Assembly: GCA_025716815.1 (NCBI GenBank)
Contig: JAIXMN010000039.1
Location: 1 to 64,000 of the forward strand
Source: Dichotomocladium elegans
Lineage: Eukaryota; Mucoromycota; Mucoromycetes; Mucorales; Lichtheimiaceae
Direction: 5' to 3'
Length of the DNA: 64,000 nt
Under the pieces are notes generated by a model. That model saw only the letters and a list, made by a program, of their open reading frames with translations. It did no database searches and was not told the DNA's origin. Position 1 is the first letter of the stretch. Each line of letters starts with the position of its first letter. The position numbers and the translations under genes are program-made. Positions 47,079-56,994 of this stretch are shown here, piece after piece.

Positions 47079-47483
47079 TGTCGTCTTTGTTTTTGTTTGA
47101 ACACAGGCGACGACGACCACGAAGAGAGTATAACCACGGAGAGAGTATAACCACGAAGAGTATTACCATGAAGGAGAACCATGAAGGAGAACCACGAAGG
47201 AGAACCACGAAGAGGAAGTAAACCACGAAGGAATATGATAACGAATCGATAATCCTCTTTATTGCCTGTAAACTACTCGCGTATTTATATTCATTTTCTA
47301 ATGCTGACTATACATATAATATTGTGATGTCGTAATGGGGAACGGACGATGTATCTAAAGAAGTAGTGATGTGTATGTCGTCATAGCATCCAAAAGAAGC
47401 AGTATGACGAGCATTACGTCAGGGATCAGTACAAAAATAGACACGGCCGGGAATTATAATAACCGAGTGATTGGACTACGACA
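47079..47483 (-). repeat. Gypsy C 5' LTR
   Basis: 405 bp. It is followed on the minus strand by TTTGGTAGCTGATG (PBS-like, overlapping the gag start). Confidence 0.92.
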
Positions 47484-47487
47484 AAAG

Positions 47488-47521
47488 TCCGATCATGTGG
47501 AACCAAGGAATTGCTACGACA
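47488..47521 (-). mobile_element. Solo LTR H, second part
   Basis: Continues 41562-41768 after gypsy C and ends GCTACGACA, followed by CACT, the second copy of its target duplication. Confidence 0.7.
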
Positions 47522-47527
47522 CACTAA

Positions 47528-47923
47528 TGTCGTCGCACAATATTCACATGTTCGATGAAGCATCCCTGCTGCGGCAACAAGACGTCCTTGACGTAATGCG
47601 CAGCAACTTACGCATTATACACTTTTACTACGCCATCACCACAGCTGTCATTGTAATCACCTTCATCATCATCATATCCGCAGCAATACTCTCGCACAGT
47701 TTTACCATTAGAAAATAGTATAAATATAACCCAACCTCCTTATCTAATAAAGATATCTACTCTCTCGTTTCCCATTGTCACCTTTGTGGTCTCATCCTCT
47801 TCGTGGTTCTCCTTCGTGGTAATACTCTCTTCGTGGTTATACACTCTCCGTGGTTACACTCTCTCCGTGGTTATTCTTTGTGGTCGTCTTTCTACCGAAC
47901 TCAAGCAAAAGATAAAGACGACA
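47528..47923 (+). repeat. Gypsy E 5' LTR
   Basis: 396 bp, TGTCGTCG ... GACGACA. TATA-like AGTATAAATATAACC near 47717. Spaced TCGTGGTT/CCGTGGTT motifs at about 47800-47885. TTTGGTAGCTGATG follows. Confidence 0.93.
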
Positions 47924-47934
47924 TTTGGTAGCTG

Positions 47935-48975
47935 ATGTCCAGTGATCGGTCCCAAGCAAATTTTCAACAAGCAGCTTTCCAACGATATCGATCTCAAGAC
48001 AATAACTTCCCTGATTCAGACGAGGAGCAAAATACAATGGCGGACTCGAAAACAATGCTAGAAGCAATCCATGTGATGATGCAACAGATGCAGGCGCAAC
48101 AACAAGAAATCAAGGCCCTCCGCGAAGAAGCGAGGAACCGTCCCACCCCTACCATGAGAATTAAACCGGTCCAACCTGATCTCTTCCATGGTGTACGCTC
48201 CTCATCGGCAGTAGAGGCCTGGCTACACACCGTGGATAAATATGGCGAATGTGCCGACCTGATGGACCATGAACGCGTTGTCTACGCTTCGACATTGCTG
48301 CGCGACGGTGCCGCCACGTGGTGGCGACACTTGGAAATGACGATACACCCAGATGATGGATCAAATCAAACACCAAAAACCTGGCGTGAATTTCAAGAAG
48401 CTTTTCGTCGAGAATTCAAACCAAGAAATGCCGAGCAAATGGCCCGCAACAAGCTCCGTGCTCTCACTCAAGGTTCCACCAACACTGGTGCCATTCGCGA
48501 ATACGTGACTGAGTTCCGGAATATCATGCTTGACCTGCCTAATATGCTTGAAGAAGATGCCATCCACGAGTTTATTCGCGGCCTGTCCTATGACGCGCGT
48601 GTACAGGTGTTGCTTCGCGAACCCATCTCACTGGTAGCTGCATATAACGCTGCTGAGACATTCGAGGCCATACATGAATATGCTGCTGGCATCCGCGATC
48701 CACTACACTCGGTACGCAGCAAACCGAGTCACCCGGTGCTTCCATCCCCCGTAAAATCCACTCACGAGGATCCGATGCCTATGGAATTGGATGCTATTGA
48801 CAGTCGTCCTAACTACCTGAATGCCCGTAGCTACCAACGTCGCCCTCGTCGATGCTATAACTGCGACGGCCGCGAGCACATTGCTCGAGACTGCCCGTCA
48901 CCTCCACAGGGCAAGACAAGCCCTGGTTCATCTTCGCTTCGCAAGGATTTAAAAGGCAACGCGCGGCGGGCTTAA
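47935..48975 (+). CDS. Gypsy E Gag (coiled coil, capsid, one CCHC knuckle)
   Basis: 346 aa, uninterrupted. A short polar N-terminus, then a coiled coil (MQQMQAQQQEIKALREEA, around residue 50), a capsid-type region (AVEAWLHTVDKYGECADLM, WRHLEMTIHPDD, REFQEAFRREFKPRNAEQMA, IREYVTEFRNIMLDLPNML, EFIRGLSYDARVQVLL) and a C-terminal knuckle CYNCDGREHIARDC preceded by the basic QRRPRRCY. It would form the virus-like particle shell and bind element RNA. The ATG lies 11 nt after the LTR within the PBS-like string. Pol begins 17 nt after the stop in a different frame, so Pol must come from re-initiation, frameshifting or a spliced message. Confidence 0.92.
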   Translation: MSSDRSQANFQQAAFQRYRSQDNNFPDSDEEQNTMADSKTMLEAIHVMMQQMQAQQQEIKALREEARNRPTPTMRIKPVQPDLFHGVRSSSAVEAWLHTVDKYGECADLMDHERVVYASTLLRDGAATWWRHLEMTIHPDDGSNQTPKTWREFQEAFRREFKPRNAEQMARNKLRALTQGSTNTGAIREYVTEFRNIMLDLPNMLEEDAIHEFIRGLSYDARVQVLLREPISLVAAYNAAETFEAIHEYAAGIRDPLHSVRSKPSHPVLPSPVKSTHEDPMPMELDAIDSRPNYLNARSYQRRPRRCYNCDGREHIARDCPSPPQGKTSPGSSSLRKDLKGNARRA

Positions 48976-48992
48976 AGGGAGGCTCTCCGCGC

Positions 48993-51900
48993 ATGTATCC
49001 ATCCCTTAATGTGGTTACCGAATCCGACAGAGGTCCTTCTGGCGCTACCACTTCTGGCCCCACCTCCGACCCACCTCCGGCTCAAGAATACGAATCACCA
49101 TTGATTGACCTTTCGGATGATCTTCTACTTGCAGAGGAGGAGGAGGAACAAAAGGCGTTTGAGGCAGATATGCGACACATTGAATCCTTACACTCAATAA
49201 AACACACCAGTTTACCTCTGTACAAAATGGTCTGCAATGGGAAGCCGATCGATGTGTTATTGGATAGCGGAGCATCCTCATCGTATGTCTCCCCTCAGTT
49301 GGCCGCTGGTTGCCCGGTCCGTTCTGTTTTCGGTCAAGAAGTGGAAACCGCAGGAGGTCATAAGTTCTCCATCGATCGTGCTGTGACACTGTCACTAGAT
49401 GCCGCTGGTTTTCAACACAATATATCAGCCTTTGTGTTGGACACGAAATTCGATTTGATTCTAGGACGCGACTGGATCAAACGTATGAAACCGGTACCTA
49501 ACTGGGATCAAGACACTTGGCAGTTCTCAGTCAACAACAAGCAATATGTACTTCGGCCAAGATCCCCACGTACTATGCCTGAATTAGCTTACCTCATTTC
49601 GCACCGCCAAGTCACTCGCCTGACGAAACGCAACCAAGTGGAAGAGCTATTTTTGTGCTTCTTCTCTACAGACCGGCAGGACAGACAAGACCAACCCAAT
49701 AATGACAAACTGCATCACCTCTATCAAACATACCCGGAGGTCTTCCAAGACAAGCTCCCTGGTTTACCTCCAATCCGAGACATTAACCATGTGATTGATA
49801 CAGGAGATGCCAAACCCATCAATCGCCCACCGTACAAAATGAGCCCGCTGGAACTTGATGAGTTACGCAAACAGCTTGACGAGTTACTCGCCCTAGGCCT
49901 GATCCGTCCAACCGCTTCACCTTGGGGCGCTCCAGTCCTGTTCGTTCGAAAAAAGGATGGCTCGTTACGCCTTTGTGTGGACTATCGCGCTATTAATCAA
50001 GTCACCAAGCGTAACTCGCACCCGTTACCACGTATCGATGAATGTCTCGAAAGGCTATCCAAGGCACGCTATTTCTCAACGATTGACCTGAAATCGGGTT
50101 ACCACCAACTGCGTATCCGTGAGGAGGACATCCCCAAGACCGCTTTCAATACCCGTTATGGTTCCTTTGCCTGGACTGTCCTACCGTTTGGACTGCGTAA
50201 TTCGCCACCGGTATTCCAAGCAATGCTCAATGGAGTTCTTCGCGACTGCATCGATAAGTGCTGCTTATTATATTTGGACGATATTCTCATATATAGCAAA
50301 ACCAAGCAAGATCATGACCGTGATGTCGCACAGGTATTAAGTCTGCTGCGTGATGCCAAGCTCGTTGCGAACAAAAAGAAGTGCGAATTCTACAAGACCG
50401 AACTGGAGTTCGTGGGTTTCCGAGTCTCTGCCGCTGGTATTTTACCATCACAATCGAAGGTCAAAGCGATTCAAGAATGGCCTGTCCCCACGAATGTCCA
50501 AGAAGTGCGTCAGTTTATTGGTTTGGCATCTCACTACCGTCGCTTCATTCGTGATTTCTCGTTGCTCGCCGCTCCTTTGACAGACTTAACGAAAGGCACC
50601 GGAGCGAAGAAACGTGCAATTACGTGGACCCCTGAGTGCCAAGAGGCGTTTGAGCAAGTCAAGTCCCGAATGTCAACTGCCCCGGTTCTGGTGCCGCCTG
50701 ACCCCGACAAACCCTATGTGATTGAGGTGGATAGTTCCGACTACTCTCTTGGTGGAGTCCTCTTACAAGATGGGGATGACGGTAAAATGCACCCTATTGC
50801 CTACGAGTCAAAAAAATTATCGTCTGCCGAACGCAACATGCCTGCTCAAGAACGAGAACTTTTAGCAATATTACATGCCTTGCGCACCTGGCGCTGTTTC
50901 GTCGAAGGCCGCAATTTCGTTGTCCGCACGGATCACCACCCATTAGTGTATTTCCGGTCTCGTCGCAAACCACCACCCCCACGCCTCATCCGTTGGATGG
51001 CCGAGTTAGAACTATATGACCCCGAAATACAGTACAAGAAAGGACAGGATAACATTGTTCCTGACCTGCTGTCTCGCCGAGATGGGCCGGATTGTACGCC
51101 CGCTCCAACCTCCATTGAACCCGACTACTTGTATGCTATGAAGTCCATCGAGGAGTCCGATTGGCCAAAATTTTATACGTTCGATGAGTCCAAGTGGCCA
51201 ACCATCTATAAGGACATCCTCAGCAAACATCGTGACAAGTTCGTGGTCAGAAACAACCAGATATTCCGCAAGGTCAAGATTGGATCTGAGGTTCAAGAAA
51301 TCCGGTTTGCCTTGTTCGCGCGTCGAGCCGATCTCGTCCACCATTTCCATCTTAGTTTTGGACATGCAGGCAGGGAAACCATATACGATCTTATCAAGAA
51401 GCGTTGGTGGTGGCCAAACATGAAGGACGACATTCAAGACTGGCTCCTCGACTGCCCCCAGTGTCAGCTCAGCGCCAATGCTGACCGTGGCACCCATCAT
51501 GCCCCCATGCGACCTTTAGATATTCCCCCGCCTTTTGCTCGTTGGCACCTCGACTTTGTTGGTGAGTTACCACGCACGTTGAAAGGTAATCGCTGGCTCC
51601 TTGTCGCCGTCGACTATGCCACCAATTGGACGATCGCACGCGCAGTACTGGACGCCACCGGCCAAGCTATTGCAGACTTCATCTACGAGACTATTCTCAT
51701 GCAGTTCGCAAGTCCTGTCGAAATCTGTACCGACCGTGGCAGCAATTTTATGTCCAAGGTGCTCAATTTTTACCTAGGCCGCGTTAAGGTACATCACAAG
51801 CTGACCTCTGCCTTCCATCCACGAACCAACTCCAAGGTCGAACGCACTAATGGCATTTTAAAACAAATGCTTCGAAAATATGTCAATGGCGAAATACACC

Positions 51901-52487
51901 GATGGGACGAATTCTTATCACAAGCAGTTTTCTCCAGCAACATCCGCAAACACCGAACCACTGGAGTTAGTCCCTACTTTATGGTATACGGTGTTGAACC
52001 ACGTCTTCCTGGTGATATCTTACCTCCTTCGGTTACGCACGCTTTGGAACCCGATCGATCCATAGAAAACCTGGTGAAGATCTGCAAACCTGCCCTCATC
52101 CGACTCCGAGAAGCCCGTATTGACGCTGCCGCTCGCTTAAAAGCTAACGCCGAACGTGACAAGGCCACCTGGGACTCACTTTTAAAACATCAAACTTTCG
52201 CCGTCGGTGACCACGTCCTTATGCGCCACGAGCAAAAACTGAGTCTTGAATATAACTGGAAAGGGCCATACATCATCATCGACCGTCGCTTAAACACAGA
52301 TACCTACAAAGTCAAGGACCTTAATGGCAAGGAATATGGATCGTGGGTCCATACCGATCGACTTCGTCCAATACACAACAAAGTGCCACCTACCTCGCCC
52401 TGGTTTGACCCTGTCGCCGCCCATGCTGCCGCCCGCGCTTTGGCCCAAGAACAAGGTGCTCCTGACTTGGTCGCGGACGACCAATAG
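48993..52487 (+). CDS. Gypsy E Pol (protease-RT-RNase H-integrase), intact
   Basis: 1164 aa without interruption. Protease IDVLLDSGASSSYVS (near residue 85); RT with LRLCVDYRAINQV, FGLRNSPPVFQ and CLLYLDDILIYSKT (YLDD centre); RNase H with VIEVDSSDYSLGGVLL, QERELLAILHALRTW and RTDHHPLVYF; integrase with the HHCC finger (HLSFGHAGRE ... CPQCQLSANA) and catalytic D, D, E in WHLDFVGEL, CTDRGSNFM and SKVERTNGIL; a C-terminal GPY-type module (SLEYNWKGPYIII, SWVHTDRLRPIH) and the tail PWFDPVAAHAAARALAQ. No chromodomain. All catalytic residues I can place are present. The ATG at 48993 follows the gag stop closely. Confidence 0.93.
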   Translation: MYPSLNVVTESDRGPSGATTSGPTSDPPPAQEYESPLIDLSDDLLLAEEEEEQKAFEADMRHIESLHSIKHTSLPLYKMVCNGKPIDVLLDSGASSSYVSPQLAAGCPVRSVFGQEVETAGGHKFSIDRAVTLSLDAAGFQHNISAFVLDTKFDLILGRDWIKRMKPVPNWDQDTWQFSVNNKQYVLRPRSPRTMPELAYLISHRQVTRLTKRNQVEELFLCFFSTDRQDRQDQPNNDKLHHLYQTYPEVFQDKLPGLPPIRDINHVIDTGDAKPINRPPYKMSPLELDELRKQLDELLALGLIRPTASPWGAPVLFVRKKDGSLRLCVDYRAINQVTKRNSHPLPRIDECLERLSKARYFSTIDLKSGYHQLRIREEDIPKTAFNTRYGSFAWTVLPFGLRNSPPVFQAMLNGVLRDCIDKCCLLYLDDILIYSKTKQDHDRDVAQVLSLLRDAKLVANKKKCEFYKTELEFVGFRVSAAGILPSQSKVKAIQEWPVPTNVQEVRQFIGLASHYRRFIRDFSLLAAPLTDLTKGTGAKKRAITWTPECQEAFEQVKSRMSTAPVLVPPDPDKPYVIEVDSSDYSLGGVLLQDGDDGKMHPIAYESKKLSSAERNMPAQERELLAILHALRTWRCFVEGRNFVVRTDHHPLVYFRSRRKPPPPRLIRWMAELELYDPEIQYKKGQDNIVPDLLSRRDGPDCTPAPTSIEPDYLYAMKSIEESDWPKFYTFDESKWPTIYKDILSKHRDKFVVRNNQIFRKVKIGSEVQEIRFALFARRADLVHHFHLSFGHAGRETIYDLIKKRWWWPNMKDDIQDWLLDCPQCQLSANADRGTHHAPMRPLDIPPPFARWHLDFVGELPRTLKGNRWLLVAVDYATNWTIARAVLDATGQAIADFIYETILMQFASPVEICTDRGSNFMSKVLNFYLGRVKVHHKLTSAFHPRTNSKVERTNGILKQMLRKYVNGEIHRWDEFLSQAVFSSNIRKHRTTGVSPYFMVYGVEPRLPGDILPPSVTHALEPDRSIENLVKICKPALIRLREARIDAAARLKANAERDKATWDSLLKHQTFAVGDHVLMRHEQKLSLEYNWKGPYIIIDRRLNTDTYKVKDLNGKEYGSWVHTDRLRPIHNKVPPTSPWFDPVAAHAAARALAQEQGAPDLVADDQ

Positions 52488-52490
52488 TTT

Positions 52491-52503
52491 GGAGGGGGGG
52501 TAA
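52491..52503 (+). promoter_or_regulatory. Polypurine tract of gypsy E
   Basis: GGAGGGGGGGTAA directly before the 3' LTR, the expected primer site for plus-strand DNA synthesis. Equivalent purine runs precede the 3' LTRs of A, B, C, D and F. Confidence 0.75.
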
Positions 52504-52895
52504 TGTCGTCGCACAATATTCACATGTTCGATGAAGCATCCCTGCTGTGGCAACAAGACGTCCTTGACGTAATGCGCAGCAACTTACGCATTATACACTT
52601 TTACTACGCCATCACCGCAGCTGTCATTGTAATCACCTTCATCATCATCATATCCGCAGCAATACTCTCGCACAGTTTTACCATTAGAAAATAGTATAAA
52701 TATAACCCAACCTCCTTATCTAATAAAGATATCTACTCTCTCGTTTCCCATTGTCACCTTTGTGGTCTCATCCTCTTCGTGGTTCTCCTTCGTGGTAATA
52801 CTCTCTTCGTGGTTATACACTCTCCGTGGTTACACTCTCTCTGTGGTTATTCTTTGTGGTCGTCTTTCTACCGAACTCAAGCAAAAGATAAAGAC
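52504..52895 (+). repeat. Gypsy E 3' LTR, main part
   Basis: Matches 47528-47919 with about three substitutions. The last bases (GACA) lie at 57294-57297 beyond gypsy F; AGAC at 52892-52895 and 57290-57293 is the duplication made by F. Confidence 0.93.
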
Positions 52896-53190
52896 TGTCG
52901 TAGCACATATTGCTCGACCAATCAACGTCATTCATTATTTTATCCTTTTCTGTCTTCTTCCCCAGTGAAAGCACAGCCGGTCGTAATTCCCTCTTTGGAC
53001 GCATCGCCGAATGCCTTTTCTCTCTTGTCTCCATATATTATTATTAGATATCAAAATAGTATAAATATCCAAGTAGTCCCTATACAATAAAGATCATCTA
53101 TCTATCTATCTGCGACTCTTATTCTCCCCACTGTTACTCTTGCGTCGTTGCTATTGGCCACGGTGTAACCGCCAAAATACAAGCACGACA
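52896..53190 (+). repeat. Gypsy F 5' LTR
   Basis: 295 bp, TGTCGTAGC ... GCACGACA. TATA-like AGTATAAATATCC near 53058, (CTAT)n run at about 53097-53111. Confidence 0.93.
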
Positions 53191-53201
53191 ATTGGTAGCT
53201 G

Positions 53202-56200
53202 ATGAACTTCGATTCCCCGATGGACGACCAAGAACCGTACAATAACTACTGTCGCAATTGTGGAGGCTGCGGTCACGATGAAGATATCTGTACTTCCGAG
53301 ATCCCAGATCGTTGTTACAACTGTGGAGGACATGGTCACGATGAATATGCCTGCACTTCCGAAAGAATGTCACGATGTTATAACTGTGGTAATGAATACC
53401 ATTTTGCCCGGAATTGCATGTTGCCGACACTGCCAAACGCGTACCGATTTCGACCGATAGTAAAGCGACATCAACGAGAAAAACGACAAAGACACAAACA
53501 TACAACATTACAGCGACATGTTATACAACAAGACAACCAAGACACGAACACGCAATATGAAGAACTATCCGAAAATCTAATCGACATCGACATGGACGAT
53601 TTTACTGCGACACAGTACGAGGGACAACTCGACGACGACGTACACTACCTTGACAAATTATACACCGATAATGAAACCGACCTACCACTTTATGACTTGC
53701 TATGTAACGGACGCATGTGTGAGACCCTTTTGGACAGTGGCGCATCCGCGACATATGTGTCACCCCATATTGTAGAAGGCTTACCACGCACACGTGTCAC
53801 TAGTCGCCAAGTCCAAACCGCCGGCGGGCACATTCTCAGTATCACAGCAAAAGTCACCTTGATGCTCGACATTGATGGCCTTATCCACCAGGTCCCTGCG
53901 TATATCCTTGACACCAAATTCGACTTAATCCTCGGCCGTGATTGGATAAAACGCATGAAGCCCGTGCCTGACTGGGAACTTGACCAGTGGCATATTGTCC
54001 ATAACGACGTAATGCATGTTTTACGTCCTAAGTACAACCGTGTCATCCCAGATCTTGCCTACCTGATTTCCAACCGCCAGCTCGAGCGTTTTGAACGTGA
54101 CCGTCACATCGCTTCCATGTATCTCTGCCTTGTTCGACCAGAGGATGTTCCTTCTGGAGCATCGGAGGATGATGTTCACGTCAAGCCCTTGCTCACAGAG
54201 TATGCTGATGTATTTCGCGACAAGCTCCCAGGACTACCGCCTCAGCGCGATGTTTACCATGTCATTGATACTGGTGATGCTGCACCCATCAGTCGACCGC
54301 CCTTCAAGATGAGCCCTCGTGAGTTGGATGAATTGCGAAAACAACTAAAAGAGTTACTCGACCTCCGCCTCATCCGGCCGTCCACATCTCCATGGGGTGC
54401 CCCTGTACTTTTCGTCCGCAAAAAGAATGGTGATATGCGTATGTGCGTAGACTATCGTGTGATCAATCGGGTGACGCGACGAAATACACATCCGTTGCCG
54501 CGTATCGATGAATGCCTGGAACGCCTCGGTGGAGCAAAGTATTTCTCAAGTATCGACCTCAAAAGTGGTTACCACCAAGTAAGGATTCATGAAGATGATG
54601 TACCGAAAACCGCATTCAACACTCGATATGGATCATACGAATTCCTTGTACTTCCATTTGGTCTGACAAACGCCCCACCTACGTTCCAACGATTGATGAA
54701 CTCAGTACTGGGTGAATATCTCGATAACTTTGCCCTCGTCTATCTCGATGACATCCTCGTGTACAGCAAGACTATCGAAGAACACCACATGCACGTCCGT
54801 CAGGTTTTAGAGCAACTTCGCTCTGCAAAACTGATAGCCAACCCGAAGAAGTGCGAGTTTTACAAGACCGAGCTGGAATTTGTAGGTTATCAAATAACGT
54901 CGCGTGGTATCCTGCCATCCCCGACAAAGGTGAAAGCAATTCAAGATTGGCCGATACCAAAGAATGTCCAGGAGGTGCGACAGTTCGTTGGTCTTGCTTC
55001 TTATTATCGACGATTTATCCGGGACTTCGCTGCCATTGCTGCTCCGCTAACAGACCTGACGAAGGGTACTGGCGCGAAACAAAGAGCGATCGAATGGACC
55101 CCTATATGTCAAGCCGCATTTGACCAACTCAAAAGCCGTCTCACAGATGCCCCGATCTTATTACCGCCCAATATGGACTTGCCTTTTGTGATCGAAACGG
55201 ATGCCTCGGACTACGGCGTTGGCGCCGTTCTTCTCCAAGAGGGGGAAGATGGATTAATGCATCCCATAGCATTCGAATCCAAGAAATTATCGTCCGCTGA
55301 GCGCAACTATCCAGCGCAAGAACGAGAGCTGCTGGGCATCTTGCATGCATTACGGTCATGGCGTTGTTTCATTGAAGGCCGCTCATATACGATCTACTCC
55401 GACCATCTTCCTCTCAAGTACTTCCGAGAAAAGGGTACACCAACTCCCCGTCTGACCCGATGGATTGCTGAAATAGAATTGTACGACCCTGATATCCGCT
55501 ACAAGCCTGGTGCCGAAAACAACGTCCCTGACCTGCTATCTCGCCGCGATGGTGTTACCAGTACCCCTGTCAATCACGCAATGGAACCCGAATATCTCTA
55601 TGCCGTAAAATCCTTACAAGAAACAGACTGGCCGAAATTCTATGCAAAACCAGAAGACAAATGGCCGATCACATACCGCGACTTACTCCAAAAACACCGG
55701 GACAAGTTTGTTGTGCGCAACGATTGCGTATATCGTAAGGTCAAGATTGGAAAAGATATTCACGAGGTTCGGTATGTTCTCCTTGCTCGCCGCGCCGATC
55801 TAGTGCAAGAAGCCCACAAGTCCTTTGGTCACGCAGGTAATGGTACACTATACGACCTGTTACGAAAACGTTACTGGTGGCCCGATATGCGAACCGATAT
55901 TGCCGAATGGATCACCGTATGCAAGGAATGTCAACTTGCCGCCAATGCAGATAAGCATGTGCATCACGCGCCAATGAAGCCTCTCGAAGTCCCCCCGCCG
56001 TTTTCTCGTTGGCATCTCGATTTTATCGGTGAGTTACCGACAACAGCAAATGGAAATCGATGGATCCTTGTTGCCGTCGACTCTGCCACCAACTGGCCCA
56101 TCGCAAGATCAGTTCAAGATGCTACTGGTGAAGTCATTGCTAAGTTCCTGTACGAGGAGATTGTGCTGCGCTTTGGTTGCCCGGATGAAATTGTTACCGA

Positions 56201-56957
56201 TCGAGGCGCGAATTTTATGTCACAGATCCTCGCGCACTACACCGGCCGGATCAAGATACGACATGTTTTCACCTCGGCATTCCATCCTCGAACAAATGGC
56301 AAGGCTGAAAGAACCAACGGTATTCTGAAGCAAATGATACGCAAGTATGTCAATGGGCAGATCCATCGCTGGGACGATTTTGTAGAGCCTGCAGTATTTG
56401 CAGCCCGCGTTCGCAAGCACCGGACTACGGGGTTGAGCCCATTCTATATGGTTTATGGTCAAGAACCCAAGCTGCCTGGCGACCATCTTCGACCACACAT
56501 TATCATTGCCGAGAAAGGCACTAACCTCACTGATGCCGACGCATCTAAGTCTCGAATCGAAGCGCTGCGTGAGCTACGCGCTGCCCGAGCTTCCGCTGAA
56601 GAACGTGTTCGTCTCAATGCTGCTCAAGACAAGGCTCGGTGGGATGCTGTGCTGAAGCCTCAAGTCTTCTCTGTGGGTGATCTTGTTCTTATGCGTCACG
56701 AAAACAAGTTTGGCCTAGAATACAACTGGAAAGGCCCATTCCGCGTACTCAAGACCAACCATGACACGGACATCTACCAGTTAGCGGATATGAACGGAAA
56801 AACTTACAACTCGTGGGTGCACACAGATCGTCTTCGGCCCATTGCTATGCGAAATGGTACCACACCCACCGACCCATGGTATGACCCAACTGCTGCTCGC
56901 GCCGCAGAGCGTCGCCACCTTGAAGCCGCAGCCGAAGCCCGCGCACAATTGTCATAG
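53202..56957 (+). CDS. Gypsy F polyprotein: three zinc knuckles + protease-RT-RNase H-integrase, no capsid
   Basis: 1251 aa, uninterrupted. It begins almost at once with three CCHC knuckles in a row (CRNCGGCGHDEDIC, CYNCGGHGHDEYAC, CYNCGNEYHFARNC, residues about 11-75), then a linker, protease [13 protein letters not shown] (about 170), RT ([35 protein letters not shown]), RNase H (ETDASDYGVGAVLL, YSDHLPLKYF), integrase (HKSFGHAGNG ... CKECQLAANA; LDFIGELPTT, VTDRGANFM, GKAERTNGIL), GPY-type module (GLEYNWKGPFRVL, SWVHTDRLRPI) and the tail PWYDPTAARAAERRHLEAA. Normal Ty3/gypsy elements encode matrix/capsid sequence before the knuckles; here the ATG is 11 nt after the LTR, so none is possible. 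It presumably needs Gag from another element; that is inference. Confidence 0.94.
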   Translation: MNFDSPMDDQEPYNNYCRNCGGCGHDEDICTSEIPDRCYNCGGHGHDEYACTSERMSRCYNCGNEYHFARNCMLPTLPNAYRFRPIVKRHQREKRQRHKHTTLQRHVIQQDNQDTNTQYEELSENLIDIDMDDFTATQYEGQLDDDVHYLDKLYTDNETDLPLYDLLCNGRMCETLLDSGASATYVSPHIVEGLPRTRVTSRQVQTAGGHILSITAKVTLMLDIDGLIHQVPAYILDTKFDLILGRDWIKRMKPVPDWELDQWHIVHNDVMHVLRPKYNRVIPDLAYLISNRQLERFERDRHIASMYLCLVRPEDVPSGASEDDVHVKPLLTEYADVFRDKLPGLPPQRDVYHVIDTGDAAPISRPPFKMSPRELDELRKQLKELLDLRLIRPSTSPWGAPVLFVRKKNGDMRMCVDYRVINRVTRRNTHPLPRIDECLERLGGAKYFSSIDLKSGYHQVRIHEDDVPKTAFNTRYGSYEFLVLPFGLTNAPPTFQRLMNSVLGEYLDNFALVYLDDILVYSKTIEEHHMHVRQVLEQLRSAKLIANPKKCEFYKTELEFVGYQITSRGILPSPTKVKAIQDWPIPKNVQEVRQFVGLASYYRRFIRDFAAIAAPLTDLTKGTGAKQRAIEWTPICQAAFDQLKSRLTDAPILLPPNMDLPFVIETDASDYGVGAVLLQEGEDGLMHPIAFESKKLSSAERNYPAQERELLGILHALRSWRCFIEGRSYTIYSDHLPLKYFREKGTPTPRLTRWIAEIELYDPDIRYKPGAENNVPDLLSRRDGVTSTPVNHAMEPEYLYAVKSLQETDWPKFYAKPEDKWPITYRDLLQKHRDKFVVRNDCVYRKVKIGKDIHEVRYVLLARRADLVQEAHKSFGHAGNGTLYDLLRKRYWWPDMRTDIAEWITVCKECQLAANADKHVHHAPMKPLEVPPPFSRWHLDFIGELPTTANGNRWILVAVDSATNWPIARSVQDATGEVIAKFLYEEIVLRFGCPDEIVTDRGANFMSQILAHYTGRIKIRHVFTSAFHPRTNGKAERTNGILKQMIRKYVNGQIHRWDDFVEPAVFAARVRKHRTTGLSPFYMVYGQEPKLPGDHLRPHIIIAEKGTNLTDADASKSRIEALRELRAARASAEERVRLNAAQDKARWDAVLKPQVFSVGDLVLMRHENKFGLEYNWKGPFRVLKTNHDTDIYQLADMNGKTYNSWVHTDRLRPIAMRNGTTPTDPWYDPTAARAAERRHLEAAAEARAQLS

Positions 56958-56994
56958 TTGTTCGAGGACGACCAACATTCTGAGGAGGGGATAT

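Larger units (their letters stand above)
41769..47483 (-). mobile_element. Gypsy C: Ty3/gypsy element with separate gag and pol (5715 bp)
   Basis: LTRs of 405 bp at 47079-47483 (5') and 41769-42173 (3'), minus orientation, nearly identical. 4-bp target duplication AAAG (41765-41768 and 47484-47487). It is inserted in solo LTR H. Gag and Pol are closely related to those of element E. A copia-like solo LTR interrupts the integrase end. Confidence 0.93.
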
